The position numbers and the translations under genes were made by a program. The notes under the pieces are model-generated. The model was not told the DNA's origin. It did not search any database and worked only from the letters and a program-made list of their open reading frames with translations. A DNA stretch of 64,000 bases, from contig JAGI01000002.1 of assembly GCA_000526575.1 (NCBI GenBank), positions 372,001 through 436,000 on the forward strand, given 5' to 3'. Positions 50,055 through 58,428 of the stretch are shown here, piece after piece. This stretch comes from Clostridium sp. 12(A) (GTDB taxonomy: Bacteria; Bacillota; Clostridia; Lachnospirales; Lachnospiraceae). The stretch's first letter is position 1. Each line of letters begins with the position of its first letter.

Positions 50055-50518
50055 GAGAGTATTTAACAAGTAATAAAATAACTATTGAACATGATTTTAG
50101 TTCAACTACATATGGAAATCTGGAAAATGTATTGGGTAAAGAGGTGTGGATTTGTGATTACCGATGTGGTGAAGATATATTCAAGAAACCAATTAGAAGT
50201 ATTTCACCAATAAAAGTAAAAGTATTTAATGCGGAAACATCTCGAAAGAATATTTATCATTCGCCAATTTACTTTAAAGAAATTAAAGGCGATAAAATTT
50301 TGAGTTCTGAAATTGCTCCATGTGACAATACGGGTTATCGTGGACGATCTGGAGTAAGTGTTAATATATTCGAATCCGAGTCAGAGTGTCAGAGGTGTTA
50401 TGGGAATCAACTAATGAAAGCAAAAGAACAATATGATAAGGAATTTTTAAATATCAAGAGTTTGTATGATGAAAAAATTTTCTGGATTATAAGCCAAATT
50501 AAAGGAGGGAACCATTGA
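50045..50518 (+). CDS. Hypothetical protein
   Basis: 157 residues, TTG start with AAGGAG 7 nt upstream. Beta-rich middle (GKEVWICDYRCGEDIFKKP) and a long final helix (SESECQRCYGNQLMKAKEQ). Cysteines near 38 and 120-123 may bind metal. Stop overlaps the next start (TTGA). Not recognised. Confidence 0.6.
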   Translation: MQLREYLTSNKITIEHDFSSTTYGNLENVLGKEVWICDYRCGEDIFKKPIRSISPIKVKVFNAETSRKNIYHSPIYFKEIKGDKILSSEIAPCDNTGYRGRSGVSVNIFESESECQRCYGNQLMKAKEQYDKEFLNIKSLYDEKIFWIISQIKGGNH

Positions 50519-51144
50519 GTTATACAGATATTTTAGGAAGAGAACTTCACGATGGAGATATTTGTGTAGGTAAGGGAACAGGTAGGAATGTAAGGGGAAT
50601 GGACATTGGAATATGGTCAGGTAAATCAATTGCTTTCAAAGGCGGTAATAAGCGTTCCATGGGAGACGTATTCCTTGTAGCTAATCCTACAGAAGAAGAG
50701 TTGGTAATCAAAAGAGAAATTGAATTATCTCTTCAGAAGATTGAAAATGAACGACAGGAACGAGACTCTATGAATACCATTCCATTATCCAAACTTGAAG
50801 TGGGCGGAATTTACAAGTGCACAAATGGAAGTCACTACGTGTATCTTGGTAAACGGAAAGTAACGCTGAAAAATTTAAATTATCATCAGAAAAAGGAAGT
50901 TGTGCAGGAAGGTCATTGTTTTGTATTTGTCTGTGAAAGCTATACAGACGAAGCGATTAAAAAAGCTATTTTGAGTATTGGTACATATCATGGGAATCAT
51001 TCGATTGCAGTATTGAAGGGTGGTAAGAAGCTTACGGATTTTGTAAGAAAGGCTGATTTGCATTTTCCTATGGAGAACGAAGTAGAAAACCATTCTAGTT
51101 CAAGATACAGCTTCAGTTATCACTACAAATTGATTGTTGAGTAG
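50515..51144 (+). CDS. Hypothetical protein
   Basis: 209 residues, TTG start in a 4-base overlap with the previous stop, GGAGG upstream. Opening LGRELHDGDICVGKGTGRN resembles a small beta-barrel domain common in phage proteins; a second part (LEVGGIYKCTNGSHYVYLGK) repeats this style. Perhaps two barrels. Function unknown. Confidence 0.6.
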   Translation: MSYTDILGRELHDGDICVGKGTGRNVRGMDIGIWSGKSIAFKGGNKRSMGDVFLVANPTEEELVIKREIELSLQKIENERQERDSMNTIPLSKLEVGGIYKCTNGSHYVYLGKRKVTLKNLNYHQKKEVVQEGHCFVFVCESYTDEAIKKAILSIGTYHGNHSIAVLKGGKKLTDFVRKADLHFPMENEVENHSSSRYSFSYHYKLIVE

Positions 51145-51154
51145 GAGGCGATTT

Positions 51155-51340
51155 ATGAACATCGGGTATGGTAAATTTAATGATAAAGTGAGGAACCAGA
51201 TTTGCCCTATGTGCGGTAAAGACATTTATGTACATAAATATGGAAGAAATTTTGCGTGTGTAAATATTGATTGTCCTTTGGGACATGAAGCAAAAGAACT
51301 CGTGGAAAAGATAAATAAAATAATATATATGATTAATTAG
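51155..51340 (+). CDS. Small zinc-ribbon protein
   Basis: 61 residues, ATG 51155 behind AGGAGG. CPMCGKD and CVNIDCPLGH give a four-cysteine zinc ribbon. Role unknown; such proteins often bind DNA or RNA. Confidence 0.65.
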   Translation: MNIGYGKFNDKVRNQICPMCGKDIYVHKYGRNFACVNIDCPLGHEAKELVEKINKIIYMIN

Positions 51341-51364
51341 AATTGAACTTTAAAGGAGGAATAT

Positions 51365-51541
51365 ATGGAATTAATTTCAGTCAAAGATAGATTACCAACG
51401 AAAAGCAAGCCATATTTAGTGCAATTTGTGAATTATAAGCACGTGTGGTTCGAAGTAATCCACTTTCAAGCAAAGTGTAAAAAGTGGAAAAGGTTAAGTC
51501 ACTTAGTGGTTGCGTGGTGTGACTTACCAGAATCAATTTGA
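51365..51541 (+). CDS. Short DUF551-like protein
   Basis: 58 residues behind AAAGGAGG. Pattern LISVKDRLPTKSKPYLVQF ... VVAWCDLPE is a compact version of DUF551 (compare 49281). Function unknown. Confidence 0.6.
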   Translation: MELISVKDRLPTKSKPYLVQFVNYKHVWFEVIHFQAKCKKWKRLSHLVVAWCDLPESI

Positions 51542-51629
51542 ACCAATTAAGATAAATACAATGTTTCTACTTATATCATATCAAGAAAAATCCCAACAAT
51601 TTTACAATTAAATATAGGAGGCAAAAACG

Positions 51630-51830
51630 ATTAAAGGAATTATTTATGCTGAAGATTTAGCTATGGAATTATTAAAATATCCCAGGGCTTTGGTTTGTGC
51701 TGGCAAAATTGGGTCAGATTCATATAGAAATGACAGAAAAATAGAGAATGTATATTTGAGAGATGGGAATACCGTTGTCTTGAATGTAGAAAATTACGAT
51801 GACAATGGAGAATTAAAATATTACAGATAG
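51630..51830 (+). CDS. Hypothetical protein, AUU start
   Basis: 66 residues. AGGAGG (51616-51621), 8 nt, then ATT AAA GGA. Between the in-frame stop TAG (51615) and this point there is no ATG, GTG or TTG, and the first ATG (51663) has no ribosome site. The protein begins KGIIYAEDLAMELLKYPRAL, a small phage family form. Coupled to the next gene through GGAGG. Confidence 0.62.
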   Translation: MKGIIYAEDLAMELLKYPRALVCAGKIGSDSYRNDRKIENVYLRDGNTVVLNVENYDDNGELKYYR

Positions 51831-51840
51831 GAGGAAACAA

Positions 51841-52428
51841 ATGCATATTAGCAATGTAAATATTTATGGATTTGAAAATGCCATTAGAGCTAGTAAGTTT
51901 CCAATGGCGGTTAATGCGGAAGATTGTACAAAAGAATTAACGAAAACTACTACAAGATTAGGCTCCTGTAAATCAGGCACGGGTCACGATAACTTCCTTA
52001 AGGGGATAGTGGTTCAGTTTGACATGAGATTCTCTAATAAAATGTCCGTCGAACTCGAAAGATACCACTTTATTGATTTTATTTCTAGTCAATCCACAAT
52101 GCATCGAATTACAAAATTCAAGCTTAAAGAGCAATGTAACGAGTATGTGGATCAGAGAATTATTGATGTTGTTCAGGAAATGATTGATGTCTATAACGGA
52201 TTAATGGATAAGGGGACTGATTTTGCAAAGGACTTATATTTGAGGATTTTATACAATGTTCCGTCTGGGTTTGAATTAACTGCTGGTTTCACTACAAACT
52301 ATCAGCAATTAAAAACCATCTATTGGCAGCGCAAAAATCATCGTCTCCCAGAGTGGCGAGAGTTTTGTAAATGGGTAGAAACTTTGCCGAAGTTTGGAGA
52401 ATTAGTATTAGGAGGTGAAAATAATTGA
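51841..52428 (+). CDS. ThyX-like protein (distant)
   Basis: 195 residues behind AGGAGG. HDNFLKGIVVQFDM, ERYHFIDFISSQSTMHRIT near 73 and NYQQLKTIYWQRKNHRLPEW near 158 follow the order of ThyX (FAD-dependent thymidylate synthase) segments, the last resembling N-R-L-----R----Q-E. The strict ThyX RHR motif is not clear, so activity is uncertain. Its setting among nucleotide genes supports a dTMP-related role. Overlaps gmk by 4 bp. Confidence 0.5.
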   Translation: MHISNVNIYGFENAIRASKFPMAVNAEDCTKELTKTTTRLGSCKSGTGHDNFLKGIVVQFDMRFSNKMSVELERYHFIDFISSQSTMHRITKFKLKEQCNEYVDQRIIDVVQEMIDVYNGLMDKGTDFAKDLYLRILYNVPSGFELTAGFTTNYQQLKTIYWQRKNHRLPEWREFCKWVETLPKFGELVLGGENN

Positions 52429-52952
52429 TCGTAATTTTAGGAGAGAGTGCTAGTGGTAAATCTACAGTGCAGGATATCTTATGTAAGAATTATGGATATG
52501 TAAGACTAATTACGTACACAACAAGAAGTCCAAGGAAAGGCGAAGAAAACGGAGTAGATTATCATTTTATTTCAGAAGATACATTTGAAGAAATGAGCAG
52601 AAAAGGAGAGTTTTGTGAAACGGCAGAATACAATGGTTGGCACTATGCAACTGCGAAAGCTGATTGTACTAATAATAAAGTAGTCGTACTTACACCCCAC
52701 GGACTGAGGCAGATGAAAAAAATTGTTGATCTTACTCTTGATGCTTTCTATATTAATGTACCGAGAAGAGATAGACTCGTCAAAATCTTACAGCGAGGTG
52801 ACAATATTGAAGAAGCATATCGTAGATCTCTTTCTGACGTTGGTCAGTTTGATGGAATTGGTGATGAGGTTGATTTGGTGATATGCAATCCAGGTTATGA
52901 AAAGAGTCCGAAAGAAATTGCAGAGGAGATTATTAGCAGATTAAGGAGATGA
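52425..52952 (+). CDS. gmk: Guanylate kinase
   Basis: 175 residues, somewhat short. P-loop LGESASGKSTVQ near 4, TYTTRSPRKGEENGVDYHF near 28 (GMP site with R and Y), FCETAEYNGWHYAT near 55. It phosphorylates GMP/dGMP for nucleotide supply. TTG start in a 4-base overlap with the ThyX-like gene. Confidence 0.92.
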   Translation: MIVILGESASGKSTVQDILCKNYGYVRLITYTTRSPRKGEENGVDYHFISEDTFEEMSRKGEFCETAEYNGWHYATAKADCTNNKVVVLTPHGLRQMKKIVDLTLDAFYINVPRRDRLVKILQRGDNIEEAYRRSLSDVGQFDGIGDEVDLVICNPGYEKSPKEIAEEIISRLRR

Positions 52953-52983
52953 AAGATGGTTTTCAATGGAAGTGAGGTAAGGT

Positions 52984-53196
52984 ATGGTATTTGAGCAAAA
53001 TTGTTTAGCCACATATAAGGGAGAAAATAATCCCATGGGTTTTACCAAGGGACATATTTACGCAGTTATAGTTGAGCAAAAGGAACATGGCTGTGAATTA
53101 TCTGTATATCACGATACAACAATTAATCATGATTTTGTAAAAGAAAAAATCCCATATACGAACGAGAAGAGTATACAACATTTTTGGGAGTTTTAA
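52984..53196 (+). CDS. Small hypothetical protein
   Basis: 70 residues, ATG behind GAGGTAAGG. Beta-rich start (LATYKGENNPMGFTKGHIYAV is cut at 20). Resembles small phage barrels. Function unknown. Confidence 0.5.
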   Translation: MVFEQNCLATYKGENNPMGFTKGHIYAVIVEQKEHGCELSVYHDTTINHDFVKEKIPYTNEKSIQHFWEF

Positions 53197-53207
53197 GGAG
53201 GAACTGA

Positions 53208-53678
53208 ATGAAACATGTATGGCTATGTGGAGCATCTGAAAAAGTTAGTTTTGAAAATGGCAATAAATGGCGTGAAGATTGTGCTAAGTGGTTTGAAAAT
53301 AATTCTGAGTATTTTAAGGCTTGGAATCCAAACAATTATTATAATTACAATCAGCATTTGCATAAAACTGACCTTGAAATTATTAGATTCTGTGATAAGC
53401 ACGTTGAACAGGCAGACGTAATTCTTGTCAATCTGAAGGATATTAGAAAGTCGGTAGGCAGTGTGTCTGAATTGGCGTGGGGTTATTCATTGAAAAAGCC
53501 AATTGTAGGATTTATTGAAGATGATACCTTTTTAGATTTTCACAATTGTAAAAAGGTAGAAGAGGCACTAAGAAAGGAAATTCACCCGTGGGTGTACGAA
53601 TATTGTGGAAGAATTGAAGCGGGGTTTGATGCAAGGCTTGATGCTTTAGAATACATAGATAAATATTACGGAGAATAG
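53208..53678 (+). CDS. Nucleoside 2-deoxyribosyltransferase-like protein
   Basis: 156 residues behind AAGGAGG. Family features: VWLCGASE at the start (strand and Gly), CDKHVEQADVILVNLKD near 62, VGSVSELAWGYSLKKPIVGF near 83 with the Glu of the active site. Members transfer deoxyribose between bases or hydrolyse nucleotides. It lies in the nucleotide block. Confidence 0.75.
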   Translation: MKHVWLCGASEKVSFENGNKWREDCAKWFENNSEYFKAWNPNNYYNYNQHLHKTDLEIIRFCDKHVEQADVILVNLKDIRKSVGSVSELAWGYSLKKPIVGFIEDDTFLDFHNCKKVEEALRKEIHPWVYEYCGRIEAGFDARLDALEYIDKYYGE

Positions 53679-53687
53679 GAGGAGCAA

Positions 53688-54128
53688 ATGACATCAATTT
53701 TATTAGTTTGTATTGTGATGCTTCTCATGTCCAGAATTAAAGAGACTCCATCTATGCTAAATGAAAAAAGATACTACGATAAAGTACGGGAGGTCATTAA
53801 AAATAATGAGAACTTCTTAAATAAACTATCATACGAAAATGTCAAACGTATTGAGAGGTTTACTAAAATAGCAGCATATTTTTATTCGGCTGCATTGGTT
53901 TTAATTTATGCCGCCATTGGTAATTCGGCTAATTCTGCATACGTGAACTTATTATCTTTTATCCAGATATGTACGGTAGTGGCAACTATGCGGTTGAATA
54001 GAAATGTGAATCCCGTTAGTTTGTACATAGGTGATTTCCGGTTTTATAGATGGTACTTCTTATTTAATGTAGTTTTGGATTATGTGTATTATCCATTGAC
54101 GTTTGTATTGTTACTGTTGAACTACTAA
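53688..54128 (+). CDS. Membrane protein with about four helices
   Basis: 146 residues behind AGGAGG. Hydrophobic segments near 1-16, 62-80, 85-103 and 120-145, with a charged loop between the first two. No family recognised. It is placed just before nrdD. Confidence 0.6.
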   Translation: MTSILLVCIVMLLMSRIKETPSMLNEKRYYDKVREVIKNNENFLNKLSYENVKRIERFTKIAAYFYSAALVLIYAAIGNSANSAYVNLLSFIQICTVVATMRLNRNVNPVSLYIGDFRFYRWYFLFNVVLDYVYYPLTFVLLLLNY

Positions 54129-54145
54129 AAAGGAGGAGAGGGATA

Positions 54146-56338
54146 TTGTCAAAAGTATTCAAAAGGGATCGCTCAGAGGTTGATTTTGATAAGAGTAAGA
54201 TTAAGAAAGCAATTCTTAAAGCTTTTATAGATGTTGATGGGGAAGAAAGCCCTTATGCAAGAGAAAAGGCAAGAGATGTTGCTAATCATATAGAATCATT
54301 AAAAAGGGAAATGTCAGTGGAAGAAATTCAGGATATCGTTGAAGAAAAGCTGATGTCAAGCAACAGAAAAGATGTGGCTAGGACATACATTCAATATAGA
54401 CTCAAAAGAAGTCTTATTAGAGAAAGCAATACAACTGACAAGAGCATATTAGAATTAATAGATGGAAATAGTGAATATTGGAATACTGAGAATTCTAATA
54501 AGAACGCTAGATTAAATACGACAATTAGGGATTATACAGCAGGAGTTGTTAGTAAAGACTTAACTGAAAGAATTTTGCTTCCCAAGGATATCGTAGAAGC
54601 TCACAATGACGGTGTTATTCATTTTCACGATGAAGATTATTATATGCAGCGCATGCATAACTGTGATCTTGTAAATTTAGAAGATATGCTTCAAAACGGA
54701 ACAGTAATTTCTGAGACATTGATTGAGAAACCACATAGTTTTTCTACAGCATGTAATATAGCAACTCAAATTATTGCGCAGGTAGCAAGTTCTCAATACG
54801 GCGGTCAAAGTATTTCTCTTGCACACTTAGCACCATTCGTTGACATCAGTAGGAAATCTATCAGAAATGATGTGGTAAAAGAACGTACCGCAACAGGTGA
54901 AGACCTTAATGATGAAAAGATTGACAAGATTGTCAGAATGAGGCTTGCAAAAGAAATTAAGAGTGGTGTTCAAACTATTCAATATCAGATAGTGACACTA
55001 ATGACGACAAACGGCCAAGCACCATTTTTGACCTTGTTCATGTATTTGGGAGAGACTAAAAATGAACAGGAAAAGTCTGACCTTGCTTTATTAATAGAAG
55101 AGGTACTCATTCAAAGCCATCAGGGAGTAAAAAATGAAGAAGGTTCATGGATTACACCAGCATTCCCCAAAGTTATTTATGTTTTGGAAGAGGATAACAT
55201 TCATGAGCATAGCAAGTATTGGTACCTAACAAAATTAGCAGCTAAGTGTTCCGTTAAACGGCTTACGCCAGACTACATATCCGAAAAGATCATGAAAGAA
55301 ATGAAAGATGGTAATTGCTATCCTGTAATGGGGTGTAGATCCGCATTAACCGTCTGGAAAGATGAAAACGGAGATCCAAAGTTTTACGGCAGATTCAATC
55401 AGGGCGTTGTAACACTGAATCTTGTAGATTTAGCTCTGTCATCAAAAGGTGAGTTCGTTAAGTTCTGGGAATTATTCGAGGAAAGAACTGAATTATGTCA
55501 TAGAGCATTACAATGCAGACATGAAAGACTTGAAGGTACGCCATCTGACGTAGCCCCTATCTTGTGGCAACATGGAGCATTAGCAAGACTTAAAAAGGGA
55601 GAAACGATAGATAAATTGCTTCATGGTGGATATTCGACCTTGTCGCTTGGTTATGCTGGTCTATACGAATGTGTAAAATATATGACTGGACGTTCTCACA
55701 GCGACGAAGATTTAGGAGAAGACTTTGGATTATCGGTTATGAAGGCTCTAAACGATAAATGTAATCAGTGGAAATCCTTAGAAAATATTGATTATAGTTT
55801 ATATGGCACTCCGCTTGAATCAACTACATATAAGTTCTCAAAATGCCTACGGGATAGATTTGGAGTAGTTAAGGGAATCACAGATAGAAATTATATCACC
55901 AATTCTTATCATATCCCGGTGTTCGAAGAAATTGATGCGTTTGAGAAGCTTGGTAAAGAAGCAAAATTCCAAAAATGGAGTCCGGGTGGGGCAATTTCTT
56001 ATATTGAAACACCTAATCTTGATAATAATATTCCTGCCGTACTAGAAGTAATTAAATTTATATACGATAACAATGTATACGCAGAGATAAATACTAAAAG
56101 TGATCACTGCCAAGCTTGTGGATATGACAAAGAAATCAAGTTAATTGATGAAGAAGGTAAATTAATCTGGGAATGCCCAAATTGTAAGAATAGAGATGTT
56201 AGAACTATGGATATCACTAGAAGAACTTGCGGATATAAGGGTACTGCGAGGAATGGTTGGAATCAGGGTAGACTGGGAGACATTCATGACAGAGTTATGC
56301 ACTTAGATGATATAGAATTAGAAGGAAGTGATTCTTGA
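54146..56338 (+). CDS. nrdD: Anaerobic ribonucleoside-triphosphate reductase
   Basis: 730 residues, full length. ATP-cone at the start (FKRDRSEVDFDKSKIKKAI, about 4-22). Catalytic part with HNDGVIHFHDEDYY near 147, FNQGVVTLNLVDLAL near 412. C-terminal zinc ribbon (CQACGYD ... CPNC near 660-683) and glycyl radical loop RRTCGYKG near 695. It makes dNTPs without oxygen, so the host is anaerobic. TTG start behind AGGAGG; coupled to nrdG. Confidence 0.96.
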   Translation: MSKVFKRDRSEVDFDKSKIKKAILKAFIDVDGEESPYAREKARDVANHIESLKREMSVEEIQDIVEEKLMSSNRKDVARTYIQYRLKRSLIRESNTTDKSILELIDGNSEYWNTENSNKNARLNTTIRDYTAGVVSKDLTERILLPKDIVEAHNDGVIHFHDEDYYMQRMHNCDLVNLEDMLQNGTVISETLIEKPHSFSTACNIATQIIAQVASSQYGGQSISLAHLAPFVDISRKSIRNDVVKERTATGEDLNDEKIDKIVRMRLAKEIKSGVQTIQYQIVTLMTTNGQAPFLTLFMYLGETKNEQEKSDLALLIEEVLIQSHQGVKNEEGSWITPAFPKVIYVLEEDNIHEHSKYWYLTKLAAKCSVKRLTPDYISEKIMKEMKDGNCYPVMGCRSALTVWKDENGDPKFYGRFNQGVVTLNLVDLALSSKGEFVKFWELFEERTELCHRALQCRHERLEGTPSDVAPILWQHGALARLKKGETIDKLLHGGYSTLSLGYAGLYECVKYMTGRSHSDEDLGEDFGLSVMKALNDKCNQWKSLENIDYSLYGTPLESTTYKFSKCLRDRFGVVKGITDRNYITNSYHIPVFEEIDAFEKLGKEAKFQKWSPGGAISYIETPNLDNNIPAVLEVIKFIYDNNVYAEINTKSDHCQACGYDKEIKLIDEEGKLIWECPNCKNRDVRTMDITRRTCGYKGTARNGWNQGRLGDIHDRVMHLDDIELEGSDS

Positions 56339-56880
56339 TGCGATATGCGAGTATTCGCTCTATGGATATCAGTAATGGAGAGGGAGTCGGAATTTCATTG
56401 TTCGTACAGGGGTGTCGCTTTCAGTGTAGAAACTGTTTTAATGAATCCACGTGGGATTTTAAAGGTGGTGAAAAGTGGACAAAAGAAAAAGAAGATGAGT
56501 TTCTAAAGTTGGCTGATAAACCATATATAAGACGAATCAGCATTCTTGGTGGAGAACCATTGACAGACGAAAACCTCTCTGGAGTACTTTCACTTATATA
56601 TAGAATACGTCACTTATACGGAGACACTAAGACTATTTGGCTTTATACGGGCTACACATGGGAAGAAATAATTGATAATCAATTTGAAGATCTTGGTAAT
56701 GGATATTCAAGATGGTCTGATAGAGCGTTAATTGTGTCTCAATGTGATATTTTGGTTGACGGCAGATTCATCGATGAACAAAAAGATTTATCGCTTAAAT
56801 GGCGTGGTAGTAAAAACCAGAGGGCAATAGACATCAAGAAGTCGTTTGAATCCCGTAGTGCCGTATTATATTGCGAATAG
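56338..56880 (+). CDS. nrdG: Anaerobic NrdD-activating enzyme (radical SAM)
   Basis: 180 residues. CRFQCRNC near 27-34 is the CxxxCxxC iron-sulfur motif, and ISILGGEPL near 68 the SAM-binding GGEP. It creates the glycyl radical in NrdD. ATG 56338 overlaps the nrdD stop (TGATG). Confidence 0.95.
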   Translation: MRYASIRSMDISNGEGVGISLFVQGCRFQCRNCFNESTWDFKGGEKWTKEKEDEFLKLADKPYIRRISILGGEPLTDENLSGVLSLIYRIRHLYGDTKTIWLYTGYTWEEIIDNQFEDLGNGYSRWSDRALIVSQCDILVDGRFIDEQKDLSLKWRGSKNQRAIDIKKSFESRSAVLYCE

Positions 56881-56929
56881 GTAATTTACTGTTTAGTACA
56901 AAAAAAGAATTAATAAGGGAGATTAAAAT

Positions 56930-57361
56930 TTGGAGAAAATTAGAATCAAATACAGCAATCAGATTTTAGAAAGAGTTAAGAAAATTAGCATGGGTGACTG
57001 GGTGGATCTACGTGCCGCCGAAACAGTTGAAATGAAAGCAGGAGAATTTAAATTAATTCCACTTGGAGTTGCTATGGAATTACCAAAAGGATACGAAGCA
57101 CATGTAGTCCCACGCAGTAGTACATTCAAGAACTTTGGTGTTATTCAGACTAACAGCATGGGAATTATTGATGAATCGTACAACGGAGATGGTGATTTCT
57201 GGTTCTTTCCTGCATATGCACTCCGAGACACCAAAATTGATATCAACGATAGAATTTGTCAATTCCGTATCGCTAAGCATCAACCAGAAACAATGTTTGA
57301 AGAAGTGGAAATTCTAGGCAATGGTGACCGTGGAGGTCATGGCTCAACTGGAACCAAATAA
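56930..57361 (+). CDS. dut: dUTP diphosphatase
   Basis: 143 residues. All five dUTPase motifs are visible: [20 protein letters not shown] near 61, [16 protein letters not shown] near 75, DRICQFRI near 104 and [12 protein letters not shown] at the end. It breaks dUTP to dUMP, keeping uracil out of DNA. TTG start behind GGGAG. Confidence 0.95.
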   Translation: MEKIRIKYSNQILERVKKISMGDWVDLRAAETVEMKAGEFKLIPLGVAMELPKGYEAHVVPRSSTFKNFGVIQTNSMGIIDESYNGDGDFWFFPAYALRDTKIDINDRICQFRIAKHQPETMFEEVEILGNGDRGGHGSTGTK

Positions 57362-57370
57362 ATACCACTA

Positions 57371-57427
57371 AAAACTCTGTGTCTGCGCAAACACAGTTTA
57401 CATAGATTTAACCGGATATCGATATCC
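57371..57427 (+). other. Hairpin and 14-bp palindrome after dut
   Basis: CTGTGT-CTGCGCAA-ACACAG (57377-57396) with AAAC/GTTT beyond it could be a terminator without a good T run. GGATATCGATATCC (57414-57427) is a perfect palindrome and may be a protein site before the lytic gene. Confidence 0.45.
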
Positions 57428-57453
57428 TCTAAAACAAAATTTGGAGGAAACTT

Positions 57454-58128
57454 ATGAGAAAATTATTAACAGTAGGCACTTTATCATTATGCCTTGCACT
57501 TACCATGCCCGTGGCAACATGGGCGAATAATATAGAAGAAACCGTTGCAACGGCACAGTTTGAGAAAGAATTACCTTATGTAACCGATATGACACCGAAG
57601 TATACTATGGCTAACGTGAATATTCGAAAAGAGCCAAATACGGGTTCAGAGATTTATGGTCAGACACTGCTCAATACTACAGTTGATGTAATTATTGAGA
57701 TAGGTGGTTGGTCAATGATATATGCTGAAGATTGTGAGAATAATCGTGCTTTTATCAAATCAGAATTTTTATCGGATACGGAGATTAAATATACAGAGGA
57801 AGATTTGTATGTTATGGCTCATCTTATAGCTGGTGAAGCTCAACCGTGTGATGACGCAGAACAGAGATATGTTGCGTCTGTTGTTCTAAACAGAGTAAAG
57901 CACCCTGGATTTGCTAATTCTATTAAAGATGTAGTGTTTGAGAGGGGGCAATATGCTTGCATACCAAAGCGAACTTACTTTAGAGAACCCACCGAAAGCA
58001 ATTGGGCTAATGCTAAGTGGATATTGGAGAATGGGAGTATTTTACCCGATTACGTGATTTGGCAGTCAAAAGACAAACAAGGTAACGGAGTTTATTTGAA
58101 GACTAAATGGCATACTTATTGTTATTAA
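57454..58128 (+). CDS. Secreted SleB-type cell-wall hydrolase with SH3 domain
   Basis: 224 residues behind TTGGAGG. Signal peptide (1-25, RKLLTVGTLSLCLALTMP). SH3b-like domain near 40-98 (NVNIRKEPNTGSEIYGQTL). Hydrolase_2 domain from about 110 (LYVMAHLIAGEAQ, the glutamate of SleB near 129; QRYVASVVLNRVKHP). It cuts peptidoglycan outside the membrane. It may be an endolysin or a DNA-entry hydrolase; no holin is recognised nearby. Confidence 0.88.
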   Translation: MRKLLTVGTLSLCLALTMPVATWANNIEETVATAQFEKELPYVTDMTPKYTMANVNIRKEPNTGSEIYGQTLLNTTVDVIIEIGGWSMIYAEDCENNRAFIKSEFLSDTEIKYTEEDLYVMAHLIAGEAQPCDDAEQRYVASVVLNRVKHPGFANSIKDVVFERGQYACIPKRTYFREPTESNWANAKWILENGSILPDYVIWQSKDKQGNGVYLKTKWHTYCY

Positions 58129-58145
58129 TCAGAGGAGGGATTATT

Positions 58146-58331
58146 ATAAAATCCAAACAGGAGAAAGGATTATTGGATTTAAACAGTTTTTGTGATTATT
58201 TATCAATAAAACCCACTAAAGCAAGAGAGTTATTGCACAATCCGTACAATGGTTTTACCGTCAAAATTGGCAATAGGCTCTATGCCCATAAGGGGAAATT
58301 AGATTCATGGTTGTTAAACCAAATTCTATAG
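58146..58331 (+). CDS. xis: Excisionase-like small DNA-binding protein, AUA start
   Basis: 61 residues from ATA 58146, 7 nt after AGGAGG; the in-frame ATG at 58107 lies in the hydrolase gene without a ribosome site. It reads as a winged-helix/MerR-like excisionase: LLDLNSFCDYLSIKPTKARELLHNP, then FTVKIGNRLYAHKGKLDSWL. Directly upstream of the integrase, it probably directs excision. Confidence 0.8.
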   Translation: MKSKQEKGLLDLNSFCDYLSIKPTKARELLHNPYNGFTVKIGNRLYAHKGKLDSWLLNQIL

Positions 58332-58341
58332 TGATTATTGA

Positions 58342-58370
58342 TTGAAAATATAGGGTTATTATGGTAAAAT
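58342..58370 (+). promoter_or_regulatory. Probable integrase promoter
   Basis: TTGAAA (58342-58347), 17-nt spacer, TAAAAT (58365-58370) preceded by TATGG (extended -10). Confidence 0.5.
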
Positions 58371-58412
58371 CGAGGGTGAATGTTCTAGTAGAGACAGATC
58401 CCTCGATTTTTG
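58369..58412 (+). terminator. Terminator/attenuator between xis and integrase
   Basis: ATCGAGGG (58369-58376) pairs with CCCTCGAT (58400-58407), followed by T4. It ends the xis transcript and, lying at the start of any integrase transcript, could also attenuate it. Confidence 0.75.
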
Positions 58413-58428
58413 CCGAAAGGAGGCAGTA

